Assembly (NCBI RefSeq): GCF_040548815.1
Contig: NZ_JBEPSM010000002.1
Location: 1 to 64,000 of the forward strand
Origin: Kaistia defluvii
GTDB taxonomy: Bacteria > Pseudomonadota > Alphaproteobacteria > Rhizobiales > Kaistiaceae
Direction: 5' to 3'
DNA length: 64,000 bases
Each line of letters starts with the position of its first letter. Position 1 is the stretch's first letter. Shown one piece after another: positions 24,791-34,108 of this stretch. A program made the position numbers and the translations under genes. The notes under the pieces are model-generated. The model searched no databases. It was not told where the DNA came from and saw only the letters and a list, made by a program, of their open reading frames with translations.

Positions 24791-26140
24791 TTAGTTTGGC
24801 AGCGAATTCTTGAAGATCTTGCCGTCCTTCATGATCACCAGCAAGTTCTTGGCTGGGTCGGACAGCAGCGAGATGTCGGCGGTTGGATCGCCATCGACCA
24901 AGAGCAGGTCAGCCAGCGCTCCGACTTCGACGACGCCGAGCTTGCCGGGATAGGGATTGCGCCGGTCGGACAGGGCCAGCAACGCCGCATTGTCGGCCGT
25001 CGCCATTTTGAGCACTTCGGCCGGCGTATACCACCGTGTCATCGTCTGAAGCTGGGCGCCTTGCCGAGCCGCCCGCGCGCCGTCGAAGAGAATGTCGGTG
25101 CCAAAAGCGACCTTCACGCCGAATTTCTTGGCCAGACGATAGGCGTTGTCGGTTCCCGCGCGCACTTCCGCCGCTTGCGCACGACCGGCGGCGTCCGGTT
25201 GCGCATTGGCCATTTCGTCCGCCAGGAAGGGCTGCAGGCTCCACCACGTCCCGGTTTCCGCCATAAGCTTGGCCGTGGCCTCGTCTGCCAGCTGGCCGTG
25301 GTCAATGACCTTGGCCCCGCCTTCGATGGCATTTCGAATGGCCTCGGGCGTGTAGGCATGGACCGTCACATAGGTGCCCCAGCTGGAGGCCGCTTCCACG
25401 GCCGCGCGGATTTCGGGAACGCTCAACTGCACGGTGTCGATCGGTCCGTAGGGCGACGACACGCCGCCGCCCACCGTCAGCTTGATCTGGCTGGCGCCCT
25501 GCAGCAATTGCTCCCGGGTTCGCTTGCGCACCTCGTCCGGGGAATCGGCGATCGCCGACATGCCCATCCGTTCGGGGTAGCTCAGCCTGTCAGGAGTGGC
25601 CGGCACTTCGTGAAGCATGCGGAAATCGCCATGGCCGCCACTTTGCGAAATCATGGCGCCGGACGGCCAGATGCGGGGACCGACGACGACATCCCTGTCG
25701 ATTGCCATCTTGAGCCCGAAGGAGGGGCTGCCAAGATCCCGAACACTGGTGAAGCCGCGCAACAGCGTCGCTTCGGCTTCCGCCCCCGCCATCAAGGTGA
25801 TCAGCGTCATCGGCGCCGTCGACGCCACGGCCATGGTTGGCCGTACCATGAAGGTATGCCAGTGAGCATCGATCAGCCCGGGCATGAGCGTCCGGCCTTC
25901 GCCCGCAATGCGGGTCGCCGTGTCCGAGGCCTGGATGGGCTCCGCCGAAATCGTGGCGATCCGATTGCCCTCGACGAGCACATTCATCGGGGCGGTCAGT
26001 CCGGCGCCGTCAAACACCCGGACATTCTCGAAGACGGCGGCCGTGGGCGCCGCAGTCTGGGCTTGTGCCGGCGCGGCTAAACCGAGCGCCGCCAAAGCCG
26101 TTGCGAGCAGTCCACTGATCGGCTTCGCCATAAGCTTCAT
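24791..26140 (-). CDS. Secreted amidohydrolase (imidazolonepropionase/prolidase-like)
   Basis: 449 residues with a signal peptide (1-27, cleavage after APAQAQ). The mature part has the complete binuclear amidohydrolase set: DAHWH (H93, H95), the probable carbamylated lysine in QIKLTVGGG, HAYTPEA, DHGQLAD and GTDILFD. This branch includes Xaa-Pro and X-Arg dipeptidases and other carboxypeptidase-like hydrolases. Likely periplasmic. It is convergent with the flavin-reductase gene (184-base gap) and has no obvious operon partner. Confidence 0.88.
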   Translation of the reverse strand: MKLMAKPISGLLATALAALGLAAPAQAQTAAPTAAVFENVRVFDGAGLTAPMNVLVEGNRIATISAEPIQASDTATRIAGEGRTLMPGLIDAHWHTFMVRPTMAVASTAPMTLITLMAGAEAEATLLRGFTSVRDLGSPSFGLKMAIDRDVVVGPRIWPSGAMISQSGGHGDFRMLHEVPATPDRLSYPERMGMSAIADSPDEVRKRTREQLLQGASQIKLTVGGGVSSPYGPIDTVQLSVPEIRAAVEAASSWGTYVTVHAYTPEAIRNAIEGGAKVIDHGQLADEATAKLMAETGTWWSLQPFLADEMANAQPDAAGRAQAAEVRAGTDNAYRLAKKFGVKVAFGTDILFDGARAARQGAQLQTMTRWYTPAEVLKMATADNAALLALSDRRNPYPGKLGVVEVGALADLLLVDGDPTADISLLSDPAKNLLVIMKDGKIFKNSLPN

Positions 26141-26399
26141 ATGCGTGTCCTGGTTGACGAAATTGTCCTGAACAATCTGTGTAGCCGATCGCTTTCAGCC
26201 TGTCAGGTCGGCGTCGGGCGCGGCGGGATCTATCGGCCTCGTCCATGAACAGGCCAGCGAGAAGACCGTGGAATTCGATGCCGCCGGAGTTGAGGCTCTT
26301 CGGCTAGGGGGCAGGGCGGTGTGGTCGATCAGGAAGCCGCCGCCGAAGGCGCGGGCGCAGCCAATAGAATGCGATGTCGGCCCAGGCGCTGAAACGTTG

Positions 26400-26870
26400 T
26401 CACGTCTGCCGGAAGTAGGGACGGGATCGGAGGTGCAGCATGACGATCGGGTAGGCCATCAGGAGCGCCGCCCCGAGGATCGCGATCGTGGCCGTCTTGG
26501 CATCGACCTGCCCATCCTCGATTGCTCTTGCCCAGACAACCCACGCGACGGGCAAAAACAGAACGACGGCCGTGAACAGTCCTGGCGAGAAGCGCCCCTT
26601 TGTCACGATGACGGGCAGGATATGAAAGAAGATGGCGTTCATGGCCATCAGGGACGCGAAGCCGAGCGGCGCGACGGCCAGAGTGGGGGCCAGGAAGGCC
26701 TGGGCAATTCCCAATACGATAACCACCGCGTTGGTGACGTAGAAATCGCCCCATTCCACGGGAAGCTTGATGACGGCGCGGGCCCAATCCCGCCAGTTGA
26801 AAGAGAATTCCTCCATCATGTGAACGGCGTAGGCTGCCACGGCTATCCAGGCCAGAGTTGGTAAGGTCAT
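26400..26870 (-). CDS. HXXEE-domain membrane protein
   Basis: 156 residues with four or so membrane helices. The naming motif is present as HMMEE (17-21), with a second conserved histidine-containing helix (NAIFFHILP) and a third (YPIVMLHL). These proteins are integral membrane proteins of unknown function; the His/Glu pattern inside helices suggests metal or substrate binding. No operon partner. Confidence 0.82.
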   Translation of the reverse strand: MTLPTLAWIAVAAYAVHMMEEFSFNWRDWARAVIKLPVEWGDFYVTNAVVIVLGIAQAFLAPTLAVAPLGFASLMAMNAIFFHILPVIVTKGRFSPGLFTAVVLFLPVAWVVWARAIEDGQVDAKTATIAILGAALLMAYPIVMLHLRSRPYFRQT

Positions 26871-27739
26871 GTGGTGTAGACCCCTTCGCTAGCGAGCAGG
26901 CGCTGAGCCCTTCTATTGCCTCGGGCCGCGCTGATAGAGCCTCACGCTCCCGACCCAGACGGTTCCAGTTCTCGTCTTCCAAGATCCAGAATTCCGCCAT
27001 CGGCTGAACGACAGGTTGAACCCGTCTCGTCCACAACCTTACCATACGACACCTGCTCTTTCCCTGCCAGTTGCGATACGGAGCGGATGGCCCGATGGCG
27101 GCTCCTGAGCGGTTTCTCTTGGCTGCTGGTTTGTTGGTCAGGAGCCTGGTGCGCCGTCTCTGCTCGTCGAGCTTTGCGAGCTTCTCAACTCGCTTGGGCA
27201 AACGAGAAGCGCGACAGAAGAGATGCCGGACATTTCAGCTTCGTCATTGTCATTGGTCGACTACATGCCAATTCGGTCATTCCTTCAAGCAATTCGAGAG
27301 AATACGAAGTAAAATACTTCTGCAGAAGCATAATAAATCCCCCACATCATTGCGACCTGGCGCTTCGAATAATCACAGGAGTTGGCGATCCGGCAAGACG
27401 CATGCAGTTCGACATATTTTTTGGAACACATGCACCCGCTCCGCATTGATGTTTCTTCAGGGGAGAAAAAGGTATGGCAGGGGCGGGTCTCTCGACGGAG
27501 CTTTCTAGGCGTCACGCCGTCGGACCGTCCGCAGTGACGATTGTCTCGATGCGTATGTCGCCATCGCTTCCAGGCGGAGCCGGGTCCTCGCCCTATGGCG
27601 ACCGATATCCAGCTTCGCAAATTTGGCTTCGGCGATTTCGGAGCGGGAAGGCGCGGCCATTCGCAAGGCGCTCAATCCGCGCCGGAACGAAACGCTGTTG
27701 CGGGAGGATCCTCTCCTGCAAACCAACAGGGAGGTAGCC
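26871..27739. other. Long intergenic region upstream of sodC
   Basis: About 870 bases with a less GC-rich part near 27230-27440. Open frames here give arginine/serine-rich translations with no recognisable domain and no good ribosome binding sites. I see no RNA gene or repeat. It separates the HXXEE gene (minus) from sodC (plus). Confidence 0.45.
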
Positions 27740-28252
27740 ATGAAGACATTCCTCACATTCGGCGTGCTGGCGGCATTCGCCATGACCGCGCCGGTAGTCG
27801 CGCAGGCGGAGCAGGCGGCCAAGGCGAGCTTTGTCGGCGCGGACGGTGCCGCCAATGGCACCGCGTCGCTCTCCTCGACACCGGCGGGCGTGCTGATCGA
27901 GGTCGAGGTCGCGGGGCTGCCGGCGGGGAGCTGGGTCGCTTTCCACGTGCACGAGACGGGAAGCTGCGATCCTGCGACCAAGCATGAATCGGCCGGCGGG
28001 CACTTCAACCCGGGCGACAAGAAGCACGGCTTCAAGGTCGCCGAAGGCGCCCATGCCGGCGACATGCCCAACCAGTATGTCGGGTCCGACGGGACCTTGC
28101 GCGCACAGGTCCTGAACGCTGCCGTGACGCTGGACGACGCCGCAACGGGGATCAAGGGCCGCGCCCTGATGGTCCACGCCAAGGCGGACGACTACGCGAC
28201 GCAACCTTCCGGCGGCGCCGGAGACAGGCTGGCATGCGGCGTCATCGAGTAG
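27740..28252 (+). CDS. sodC: Periplasmic Cu/Zn superoxide dismutase
   Basis: 170 residues from the ATG at 27740 with GGGAGG upstream. Signal peptide 1-23. All active-site features are present: copper ligands H69, H71 (FHVHETGSC), bridging H88 (GGHFNPG), zinc ligands H96, H105 and D108 (HAGDMPN), the last copper ligand H146 (MVHAKADDY), a C76-C166 disulfide and the conserved arginine R163 in GDRLACGV. It turns superoxide into H2O2 in the periplasm. It lies just upstream of a terminal-oxidase cluster, 40 bases before the CtaG-like gene. Confidence 0.95.
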   Translation: MKTFLTFGVLAAFAMTAPVVAQAEQAAKASFVGADGAANGTASLSSTPAGVLIEVEVAGLPAGSWVAFHVHETGSCDPATKHESAGGHFNPGDKKHGFKVAEGAHAGDMPNQYVGSDGTLRAQVLNAAVTLDDAATGIKGRALMVHAKADDYATQPSGGAGDRLACGVIE

Positions 28253-28292
28253 TCGGCGCGGTTTCCAGCGCGGCGCGCTCCGCGGCAATCGG

Positions 28293-29045
28293 GTGAGGAT
28301 GATGGACCAGGTCTATTGCGGGCCACCGCCAACGCCGCAGACCCTCGCCTGGGCGTGGCAGTACGATCCTGTTGCGATCGGGCTCTGCATCGTACTGGTC
28401 GCCCTGCATTTCCGGACGGGAGGCGGCCGTCCGGCCGTCTTCTCGCTCGGGATCGGCCTTCTGGCGCTCTTGTTCCTCTCGCCGCTCTGCGCGCTGACCA
28501 GTGCGTTGTTTGCCGGACGCGCGCTGCACCACGTCCTGCTGATCGCGATCGTCGCGCCGCTCCTGGCCATGGCCTATCGCGGGCCTGGGCCAGCCCGAAC
28601 GCTGCTGCCGCTCGGATGGATCGCCGTGCTGCAGGCGGGCATCCTCTGGTTCTGGCACGTGCCTGCCGTCTATGAGCGCGCCATTGTGAGCGCGCCGCTC
28701 TACTGGCTGATGCAGCTTTCCCTGCTCGGCAGCGGCTATCTGCTTTGGCGGGCCGTGCTCGACCGCCGGCAGCCTACCGGGACCGTTCTCTTCGTTCTCC
28801 TTGGCACGATCGTGCAGATGGGAATGCTGGGCGCCCTGCTGGTTTTTGCCGGCACGCCGCTCTACGCCGCGCATTTCGGCACCACCCAGGTCTTCGGGAT
28901 GAGCCCACTGGACGACCAGCAACTGGCCGGCCTGATCATGTGGGTTCCGGCGGCCCTGCCATACCTTGCCGCCGCGCTCTACCGCGTGTCGCTTTCGCTG
29001 GCCGAGCCCGCCTCGACAAGGAGGGCCGGAGCGTGGTTTGGCTGA
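28293..29045 (+). CDS. CtaG-family (caa3-type) cytochrome c oxidase assembly protein
   Basis: 250 residues, seven or so membrane helices. Family features: WAWQYDPVAIG at the N-terminus, ALHHVLLIAIVAPLLA, ILWFWHVPAVYE (metal-type histidine) and MSPLDDQQLAGLIMWVP near the C-terminus. Members assist copper delivery or assembly of haem-copper oxidases in the membrane. The start could be GTG 28293 or ATG 28299/28302. It overlaps the following CopD-like gene by 13 bases. Confidence 0.85.
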   Translation: MRMMDQVYCGPPPTPQTLAWAWQYDPVAIGLCIVLVALHFRTGGGRPAVFSLGIGLLALLFLSPLCALTSALFAGRALHHVLLIAIVAPLLAMAYRGPGPARTLLPLGWIAVLQAGILWFWHVPAVYERAIVSAPLYWLMQLSLLGSGYLLWRAVLDRRQPTGTVLFVLLGTIVQMGMLGALLVFAGTPLYAAHFGTTQVFGMSPLDDQQLAGLIMWVPAALPYLAAALYRVSLSLAEPASTRRAGAWFG

Positions 29046-29530
29046 AGCTGGTGCACATCGCGGCCATTTCGGTCTGGTGCGCCGGCATGCTCGGCCTGCC
29101 GCTCCTGTTCCTGCGCCGCAACAGCGTGCGGGACGAGCCGGACCTGAACCGCCTGCATCGGCTGGTGCGCCGGCTCTATGTCGTGGTGATGTCGCCCGCC
29201 GCCTTCCTGGCGGTCGCCAGCGGTACAGGCCTGATCTTCCTGCGCGCGACCTATGCGCCCTGGTTCGGCGTGAAGCTTGGGCTGGTGGGCCTCCTGGTCG
29301 CGATGCATGTCCTGGCCGGCCTCGTCATCATCCGGCTGTTCGATCCGGACAAGACCTACGCGGGCTGGCGCATGTCCGCCGCAACGACTGCGAACCTCGC
29401 CATCGTGCTGCTCATCCTCGTTGTGGTGCTGGCGAAGCCGGATATCCCGGACCTGCTGCCCGCGGCCATGAGCCGGCCGGGCGCGCTGGGGGACCTGCTG
29501 GCCGACTTCATTCCTTTTCCGAGATCATGA
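29033..29530 (+). CDS. CopD-family / oxidase-associated membrane protein
   Basis: 165 residues from GTG 29033, which follows AAGGAGGG and lies inside the end of the CtaG gene. Four membrane helices: KLVHIAAISVWCAGML, an RLYVVVMSPAAFLAVASG segment, KLGLVGLLVAMHVLAG and a C-terminal helix. The histidine in the first helix and the one in AMHVLAG match the CopD/HemJ-like pattern. It may bind copper or haem during oxidase maturation. Its last 23 bases overlap the tail of the convergent DUF2231 gene. Confidence 0.78.
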   Translation: MVWLKLVHIAAISVWCAGMLGLPLLFLRRNSVRDEPDLNRLHRLVRRLYVVVMSPAAFLAVASGTGLIFLRATYAPWFGVKLGLVGLLVAMHVLAGLVIIRLFDPDKTYAGWRMSAATTANLAIVLLILVVVLAKPDIPDLLPAAMSRPGALGDLLADFIPFPRS

Positions 29531-30008
29531 GACCCACGCCATGATCGAAAACGAGCTTGCCGCCATGCCAACCAGCCACGCCGGTGAACACCGCCGCCAG
29601 AAGCGAGATCATGAGTCCGTTGGGCAGGACGTTGTAGTCGGAATCGAGCCGCAGCCCCCAGTTCATGCCGCAAATCGCGATCAGCATCATGGCGGCGATC
29701 GCATGGGTCCAACTGGCGACCCGTCCCCGGATTCCGGGCACGAGCAGAAGCTCCGCCGATCCGATCAGGCCGGCGAAGACGCCGCCGAAGAAGGCGATGC
29801 CCGAGGCCCAGAGGCCGGCGCGCATCCAGAAGACGTCGGCCGTGAGCCAGTAGAGAAGATCGGTGCCCAGCGTCGCCATGACGAAGGCGATCGGGAAATG
29901 CACGCTCATGGCATGAATCGGGTGGCCCGCCACCGCGACGGCAGAAGTGACGCTCTTGTCGGCCACCGCCTCGATCACCGGGTTTTCGATATTCGCGGTC
30001 TCGCTCAT
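29508..30008 (-). CDS. DUF2231 membrane protein
   Basis: 166 residues from the ATG at 30008, RBS AAGGAGA. About 30 soluble residues precede HPIHAMSVHFPIAFVMATLGTD, the family hallmark with two histidines entering the first helix, then three more helices. Function is not established; these proteins often accompany respiratory genes. It is the only minus-strand gene in the oxidase cluster. The RBS lies within a perfect hairpin (30012-30032). Confidence 0.85.
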   Translation of the reverse strand: MSETANIENPVIEAVADKSVTSAVAVAGHPIHAMSVHFPIAFVMATLGTDLLYWLTADVFWMRAGLWASGIAFFGGVFAGLIGSAELLLVPGIRGRVASWTHAIAAMMLIAICGMNWGLRLDSDYNVLPNGLMISLLAAVFTGVAGWHGGKLVFDHGVGLMISEKE

Positions 30009-30011
30009 CGG

Positions 30012-30032
30012 TTGTCTCCTTGTCGGAGACAA
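30012..30032. promoter_or_regulatory. Hairpin covering the DUF2231 ribosome binding site
   Basis: TTGTCTCC / GGAGACAA with a 5-base loop, a perfect 8-bp stem. On the minus-strand transcript the AAGGAGA ribosome binding site of the DUF2231 gene lies in the loop and stem, so translation could be limited by this structure. Confidence 0.4.
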
Positions 30033-30092
30033 AGTCCCAGACCCGCCGTCCGGTTCCCGGGCCTGCCGCATCTTCGTCGGATCCCGCGCAGT

Positions 30093-30755
30093 GTGGCGCT
30101 GCTCTCCGCTTTCGCCCTGAGCGGCTGCGCAGGCAACCTTTCGGCGCTGTCCCCGGCCGGACCTTCCGCCAGCGCGATCGCGATGCTCTGGTGGATCATG
30201 CTGTTCGCCGGCTTCGCGATCTTCGCGGCGACGACGATGGCCCTTGCCGTCGCCTGGTGGCGCCCCGCGTGGCTCGGACAGCGCCGGTCGCGGACGCTGA
30301 TCCTGTGGGGTGGACTGGTGCTGCCATCGGCGATCCTGGTGGCGCTGGTCGGCTCGGCCTTCGCGCTGGGCGAGCGGCTTCTGGTCCGCCGGGACGCGCC
30401 GGCCAGGATCCAGATCGAAGCCGTCGCCCGCCAGTGGCAGTGGGAATTCCGCTATCCCGGCGGTTCGACCTCGCTCGACATTCTGCACCTGCCGGCCGGC
30501 GAAGACGTCGATCTCGTCGTCACGACCGAGGATGTCATTCACAGCCTCTGGGTACCCCGTCTCGGCGGCAAGATCGACGCCATTCCGGGGCATCGGAACC
30601 GGATCCGCCTGCACGCCGATGTGCCGGGCCGCTTTGGCGGGATCTGTGCCGAATTCTGCGGCGAGCGGCATGCGGAGATGCACTTTTCCGTCGAGGCGCA
30701 CGAAGAGCCCGCGTTCATGAATCAGCTGCAGCAGCTTGGGCGGAACGACCTTTGA
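30093..30755 (+). CDS. Cytochrome c oxidase subunit II (lipoprotein type)
   Basis: About 220 residues. The N-terminus has a lipobox (FALSGC), two membrane helices (WWIMLFAGFAIFAATTMALA and LVLPSAILVALVGSAFALG), then a cupredoxin domain. The CuA site is complete: the histidine in VIHSLWVP and CAEFCGERHAEM (two Cys, Glu, His, Met). It takes electrons from cytochrome c at the periplasmic face. The start is uncertain: GTG 30093 gives a very short signal, TTG 30012 a long arginine-rich one, but the latter falls in a hairpin with no ribosome binding site. The stop overlaps an ATG of the next gene. Confidence 0.88.
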   Translation: MALLSAFALSGCAGNLSALSPAGPSASAIAMLWWIMLFAGFAIFAATTMALAVAWWRPAWLGQRRSRTLILWGGLVLPSAILVALVGSAFALGERLLVRRDAPARIQIEAVARQWQWEFRYPGGSTSLDILHLPAGEDVDLVVTTEDVIHSLWVPRLGGKIDAIPGHRNRIRLHADVPGRFGGICAEFCGERHAEMHFSVEAHEEPAFMNQLQQLGRNDL

Positions 30756-30802
30756 TGAGGGATCGTCGACCCGTTGCCTCCGGCGTTGGACAGAGAGGAA
30801 GC

Positions 30803-33304
30803 ATGGACGAAGGCAACACCCGGGCCCGGAGCAGCATCAGGCTGCACAAGGAGCTCAGCGCCATCTGGGATGCGCCGCCGGGCTGGGGGCGATTGGCCGC
30901 GGTGAACCACACCACGATCGGAAAGCGCTTCATGCTGACCGCCTTCGTGTTCTTCCTGATCGGCGGATTGCTGGGCATGCTGATCCGCGCGCAGCTGGCG
31001 ACCTCCGGCAGCGCCTTCATCGGCGCGCCGATCTACAACCAGATCTTCACCATGCACGGGACCATCATGATGTTCCTGTTCGCGATCCCGATGTTCGAGG
31101 GGTTCGCGATCTACCTGCTGCCGAAGATGCTGGGTGCGCGCGACATGGCCTTTCCGCGCCTCACCGCCTATGGCTACTGGTGCTATCTGTTCGGCGGCTC
31201 GATCCTGATCGTGGCGCTGCTGGCGGGCGTGGCGCCCAATGGCGGCTGGTTCCTGTACACGCCGCTCAACTCGCAGCCCTATTCGCCGGGCATCAACGCG
31301 GATATCTGGCTGCTCGGCATCACCTTCGTGGAGATCTCGGCGCTGTCGGCGGCGATCGAGATCATCGTCAGCATCCTGCGCCTGCGGGCGCCGGGCATGT
31401 CGATCGAGCGGATGCCGATCATGGCCTGGTACCTGCTGGTCACCGCCTTCATGATGCTGTTCGGCTTTCCGCCGCTCATCCTGGGCTCCATCCTTCTCGA
31501 GCTGGAGCGGGCGTTCGACCTGCCGTTCTTCGATCCGACGCGCGGCGGCGACTCCCTGCTTTGGCAGCACCTCTTCTGGCTGTTCGGACACCCCGAGGTC
31601 TACATCATCTTCCTGCCGGCGGCCGGAGCCGTGTCGATGATGATCCCGACCTTTGCCCGGCACGAGCTCGTCGGATATCGCAGCGTCATTCTGGCGGTGA
31701 TGGCCGTGGGCTTCCTCTCCTTCGGGCTCTGGGTGCATCACATGTTCACCGTCGGCATCCCGCATCTCGCGCTCGCCTTCTTCTCGGCCGCGAGCGGGCT
31801 GGTCGCGATCCCGACGGCGGTCCAGCTCTTCTCCTGGATCGCGACGATCGCCCAAGGCCGGCCCCGCTTCGACGTGCCGATGCTCTATCTCGGCGGCGCC
31901 TTCGTCGTGTTCATCCTGGGCGGGCTGACCGGTGTCATGCTGGCCATGGTGCCGTTCAACTTCCAGGCTCATGACACGCATTTCGTCGTGGCCCATCTCC
32001 ATTACGTGCTCGTCGGCGGCTTCGTCTTTCCGCTGCTCGCCGCCACCTATTACTGGCTGCCCCACATCACGGGCCGCATGGCGCGGCATTCCGTGTCCGT
32101 CCCGGCTTTCTGGCTGCTGTTCGGCGGCTTCAACCTGACCTTCTTCATCATGCACCTGACCGGGCTCCTGGGGATGCCCCGCCGCGTCTGGACCTATCCC
32201 GAGGCTGCCGGCTGGGACATCTTCAACCTGATTTCCTCGGTCGGAAGCTTCGTGATGGCAGCGGGCTTCGCGCTCTTCGCCGTCGACATCGTCCTTCAGC
32301 TCCGCTTCGGCGAGCGGTTCCGGCGCAATCCGTGGCGCGCGCGGACCCTGGAATGGGCAACGCCCACGCCGCCGCCCTCTTATGCCTTCGCCTCGCTGCC
32401 GGTCATTTCGGACCGGGCGGATCGTCTCGATCCGGATCGGATCGGGCCTGAGCTCGCCGCTGGCCGCGGCTATCTCGGCGCCGCGCGAAACGGATGGATG
32501 GAGACGCTCGGCGTCGATATCGCCTCCGGCGAGCCGCGCGAAGTGGTCATCCTCCCCAGGCCGACCTATCTGCCGCTCTTCACCGCGCTGGCGACCGGGG
32601 CCTTCGTGCTGTGCCTGCTGTTCAAGGCCTATGCGCTGTCGATCGTGCCGCTCCTGGTCGTGCTCGGGCTTTTCCTCGCCTGGACGGTCAGCTCCGGCAG
32701 CCGGCGGGATCTCGAGGATCTCCCGATTGCGCCGGGAAAGACCGCTCCGCCGCATTGGCAGGTCGAGCGGCCCCCGTCCTGGTGGGCGATGAGCTTCACG
32801 CTGACGGCGGATGGGGTCTTCTTCGCCTCGCTGCTGTTCGGCGTGCTGTTCCTGCGGGTGGTGTCGCCGGATTGGCCGGCCTCGCAGGGTCCCGTGCTGG
32901 ATCTTCGCCTAGCCCTGCCGGCGATTGCCGCGGCCGGGCTGGCCGCCCTGGCGGGTCGTCACGCCGTGCGGCGTCTCCTGTCCGGCCGTCCGCTCGCCGT
33001 GGCGCTCGTCGCCTGCGCGGGAGCCCATCTGGCGGCGATGGCGCTCCTGGTCGCGATGATAGTGGCGCTGGGCGATCCGACCGTTCATGCCAATCGCGCG
33101 ACGATCTTCGCCCTGCTCGCCTTCGCAGCCCTCCACGCGGCGCTCGGAATGATCTTTGCTGCCTTTGGCCTCTGGCGGGAAAGAAGCGGGCTTCTTTCCC
33201 CGGCCCGCAGCGTCGATCTGCGCATTGGCGCGATGTGGCACGGCGCTTCGGCCGTCGTCGTCACGATCGCGCTTCTGTTTGCGTGGATCGGGTCCGCCCC
33301 CTAG
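30803..33304 (+). CDS. Fused cytochrome c oxidase subunit I-III
   Basis: 833 residues from the ATG at 30803 (GAGGAAGC upstream; ATG 30755 is an alternative). Residues 1-540 are subunit I with 12 helices: haem a ligand TMHG, the CuB/Tyr site in GHPEVYIIFLP (glutamate and tyrosine of the A1 family present), WVHHMFTVG (two CuB ligands), and HFVVAHLHYVLVGG (haem ligands). Residues about 600-833 are five or more helices resembling subunit III (WWAMSFTLTADGVFFASLLFG, MWHGASAVVV). It reduces O2 to water and pumps protons. Such I-III fusions occur in alternative oxidases of alpha-proteobacteria. No haem A synthase gene is in the cluster. Confidence 0.92.
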   Translation: MDEGNTRARSSIRLHKELSAIWDAPPGWGRLAAVNHTTIGKRFMLTAFVFFLIGGLLGMLIRAQLATSGSAFIGAPIYNQIFTMHGTIMMFLFAIPMFEGFAIYLLPKMLGARDMAFPRLTAYGYWCYLFGGSILIVALLAGVAPNGGWFLYTPLNSQPYSPGINADIWLLGITFVEISALSAAIEIIVSILRLRAPGMSIERMPIMAWYLLVTAFMMLFGFPPLILGSILLELERAFDLPFFDPTRGGDSLLWQHLFWLFGHPEVYIIFLPAAGAVSMMIPTFARHELVGYRSVILAVMAVGFLSFGLWVHHMFTVGIPHLALAFFSAASGLVAIPTAVQLFSWIATIAQGRPRFDVPMLYLGGAFVVFILGGLTGVMLAMVPFNFQAHDTHFVVAHLHYVLVGGFVFPLLAATYYWLPHITGRMARHSVSVPAFWLLFGGFNLTFFIMHLTGLLGMPRRVWTYPEAAGWDIFNLISSVGSFVMAAGFALFAVDIVLQLRFGERFRRNPWRARTLEWATPTPPPSYAFASLPVISDRADRLDPDRIGPELAAGRGYLGAARNGWMETLGVDIASGEPREVVILPRPTYLPLFTALATGAFVLCLLFKAYALSIVPLLVVLGLFLAWTVSSGSRRDLEDLPIAPGKTAPPHWQVERPPSWWAMSFTLTADGVFFASLLFGVLFLRVVSPDWPASQGPVLDLRLALPAIAAAGLAALAGRHAVRRLLSGRPLAVALVACAGAHLAAMALLVAMIVALGDPTVHANRATIFALLAFAALHAALGMIFAAFGLWRERSGLLSPARSVDLRIGAMWHGASAVVVTIALLFAWIGSAP

Positions 33305-33313
33305 GAGAGCCCG

Positions 33314-33667
33314 ATGAGCCGCACATCCTTCCTCGGCCAGCCATTCTTCCTCGTAGCAGGGTTTTCCATCTGGGCCGTCGGCTTCCTGGCGCTCTATGCG
33401 CTCCTCTCGGTCGGGTGCGCCTACGGGTGGAACGAGATCGTTGTGGTGGGATCGTTCAGCCTGCTGCGCCTGCAACTCGTCGCGGTGTTCATCGTCAGTC
33501 TCGCCGCCTGCGCCGGTGTCGTCGCCGCGCTGCTTGCCCGGCGACGAGGCGGCGGCAAGGCGTCGGAGCACTTCCTGGCCATCCTCGCGCTCCAGGCCAG
33601 CCTCGCCGCCCTGGTCGCGACGTTCTTCACCTTCGCCGGCGTGCTGACGCTCAGCATATGCGACTAG
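33314..33667 (+). CDS. Small oxidase-associated membrane protein
   Basis: 117 residues, RBS GGAGAG, ten bases after the fused subunit gene. Three membrane helices (about 10-33, 46-70, 87-113). I do not recognise a named family. Its place suggests a subunit IV-like or assembly component of the oxidase. Confidence 0.7.
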   Translation: MSRTSFLGQPFFLVAGFSIWAVGFLALYALLSVGCAYGWNEIVVVGSFSLLRLQLVAVFIVSLAACAGVVAALLARRRGGGKASEHFLAILALQASLAALVATFFTFAGVLTLSICD

Positions 33668-33715
33668 CAGCAGAACAAGGGAGGGACCCTCGCGGTGGCC
33701 AACTCGAGCACCCGT

Positions 33716-33952
33716 TCAGGAGCCCGGTCGGGTCTTCTTCCGTGATTTGAGCAGATCGTCGATCTTCTTCAGTGCATCGGCGGAACGACGCAGGGCGGCT
33801 GCCCCCTTCTTGATGGATTTTTCCAAGCGTCGCTCGGCCGCTTCCATGGCGGGGCCCTTGTCCGTGTCCGAATCCTGCATTCTCACGTCCACCCCGATCG
33901 ATCCCGATGCCGCTAGGGGATGGATACGCGCCAGGGTCACGGTCGGTTTCAT
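33716..33952 (-). CDS. Small basic coiled-coil-like protein, hypothetical
   Basis: About 78 residues if the ATG at 33952 is used (GTG 33958 is also possible). The C-terminal half is strongly helical and charged (AAERRLEKSIKKGAAAL, then KKIDDLLKSRKK). A later ATG before QDSDTDKG would give a protein of about 55 residues. The family is unknown and there is no strong ribosome binding site. Confidence 0.45.
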   Translation of the reverse strand: MKPTVTLARIHPLAASGSIGVDVRMQDSDTDKGPAMEAAERRLEKSIKKGAAALRRSADALKKIDDLLKSRKKTRPGS

Positions 33953-34108
33953 GGGCACCCGTATAATATGCCCAAAAGCCTATTTTGCCGCAGCCGCCGC
34001 AGCAAACGGAGCTTTTGCATCGGCACTCGCGCCAGGCGAGTAATTCGAACGGGGTGGTGAACGAATTTCCGACGTCGGGCGTTGGACCGCACAACGGAGG
34101 AAAAATCG

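Noticed and set aside
24446..26080. A 544-codon plus-strand frame opposite the secreted amidohydrolase
   Set aside because: The minus strand has a complete signal peptide and metal ligands; the plus frame has no recognisable domain.
27071..27508. A 145-codon frame in the intergenic region before sodC
   Set aside because: Ser/Arg-rich translation, no ribosome binding site, no domain.
30722..32755. A 677-codon minus-strand frame opposite the fused oxidase gene
   Set aside because: Antisense shadow; low-complexity charged translation, while the plus strand carries all catalytic residues of CoxI.
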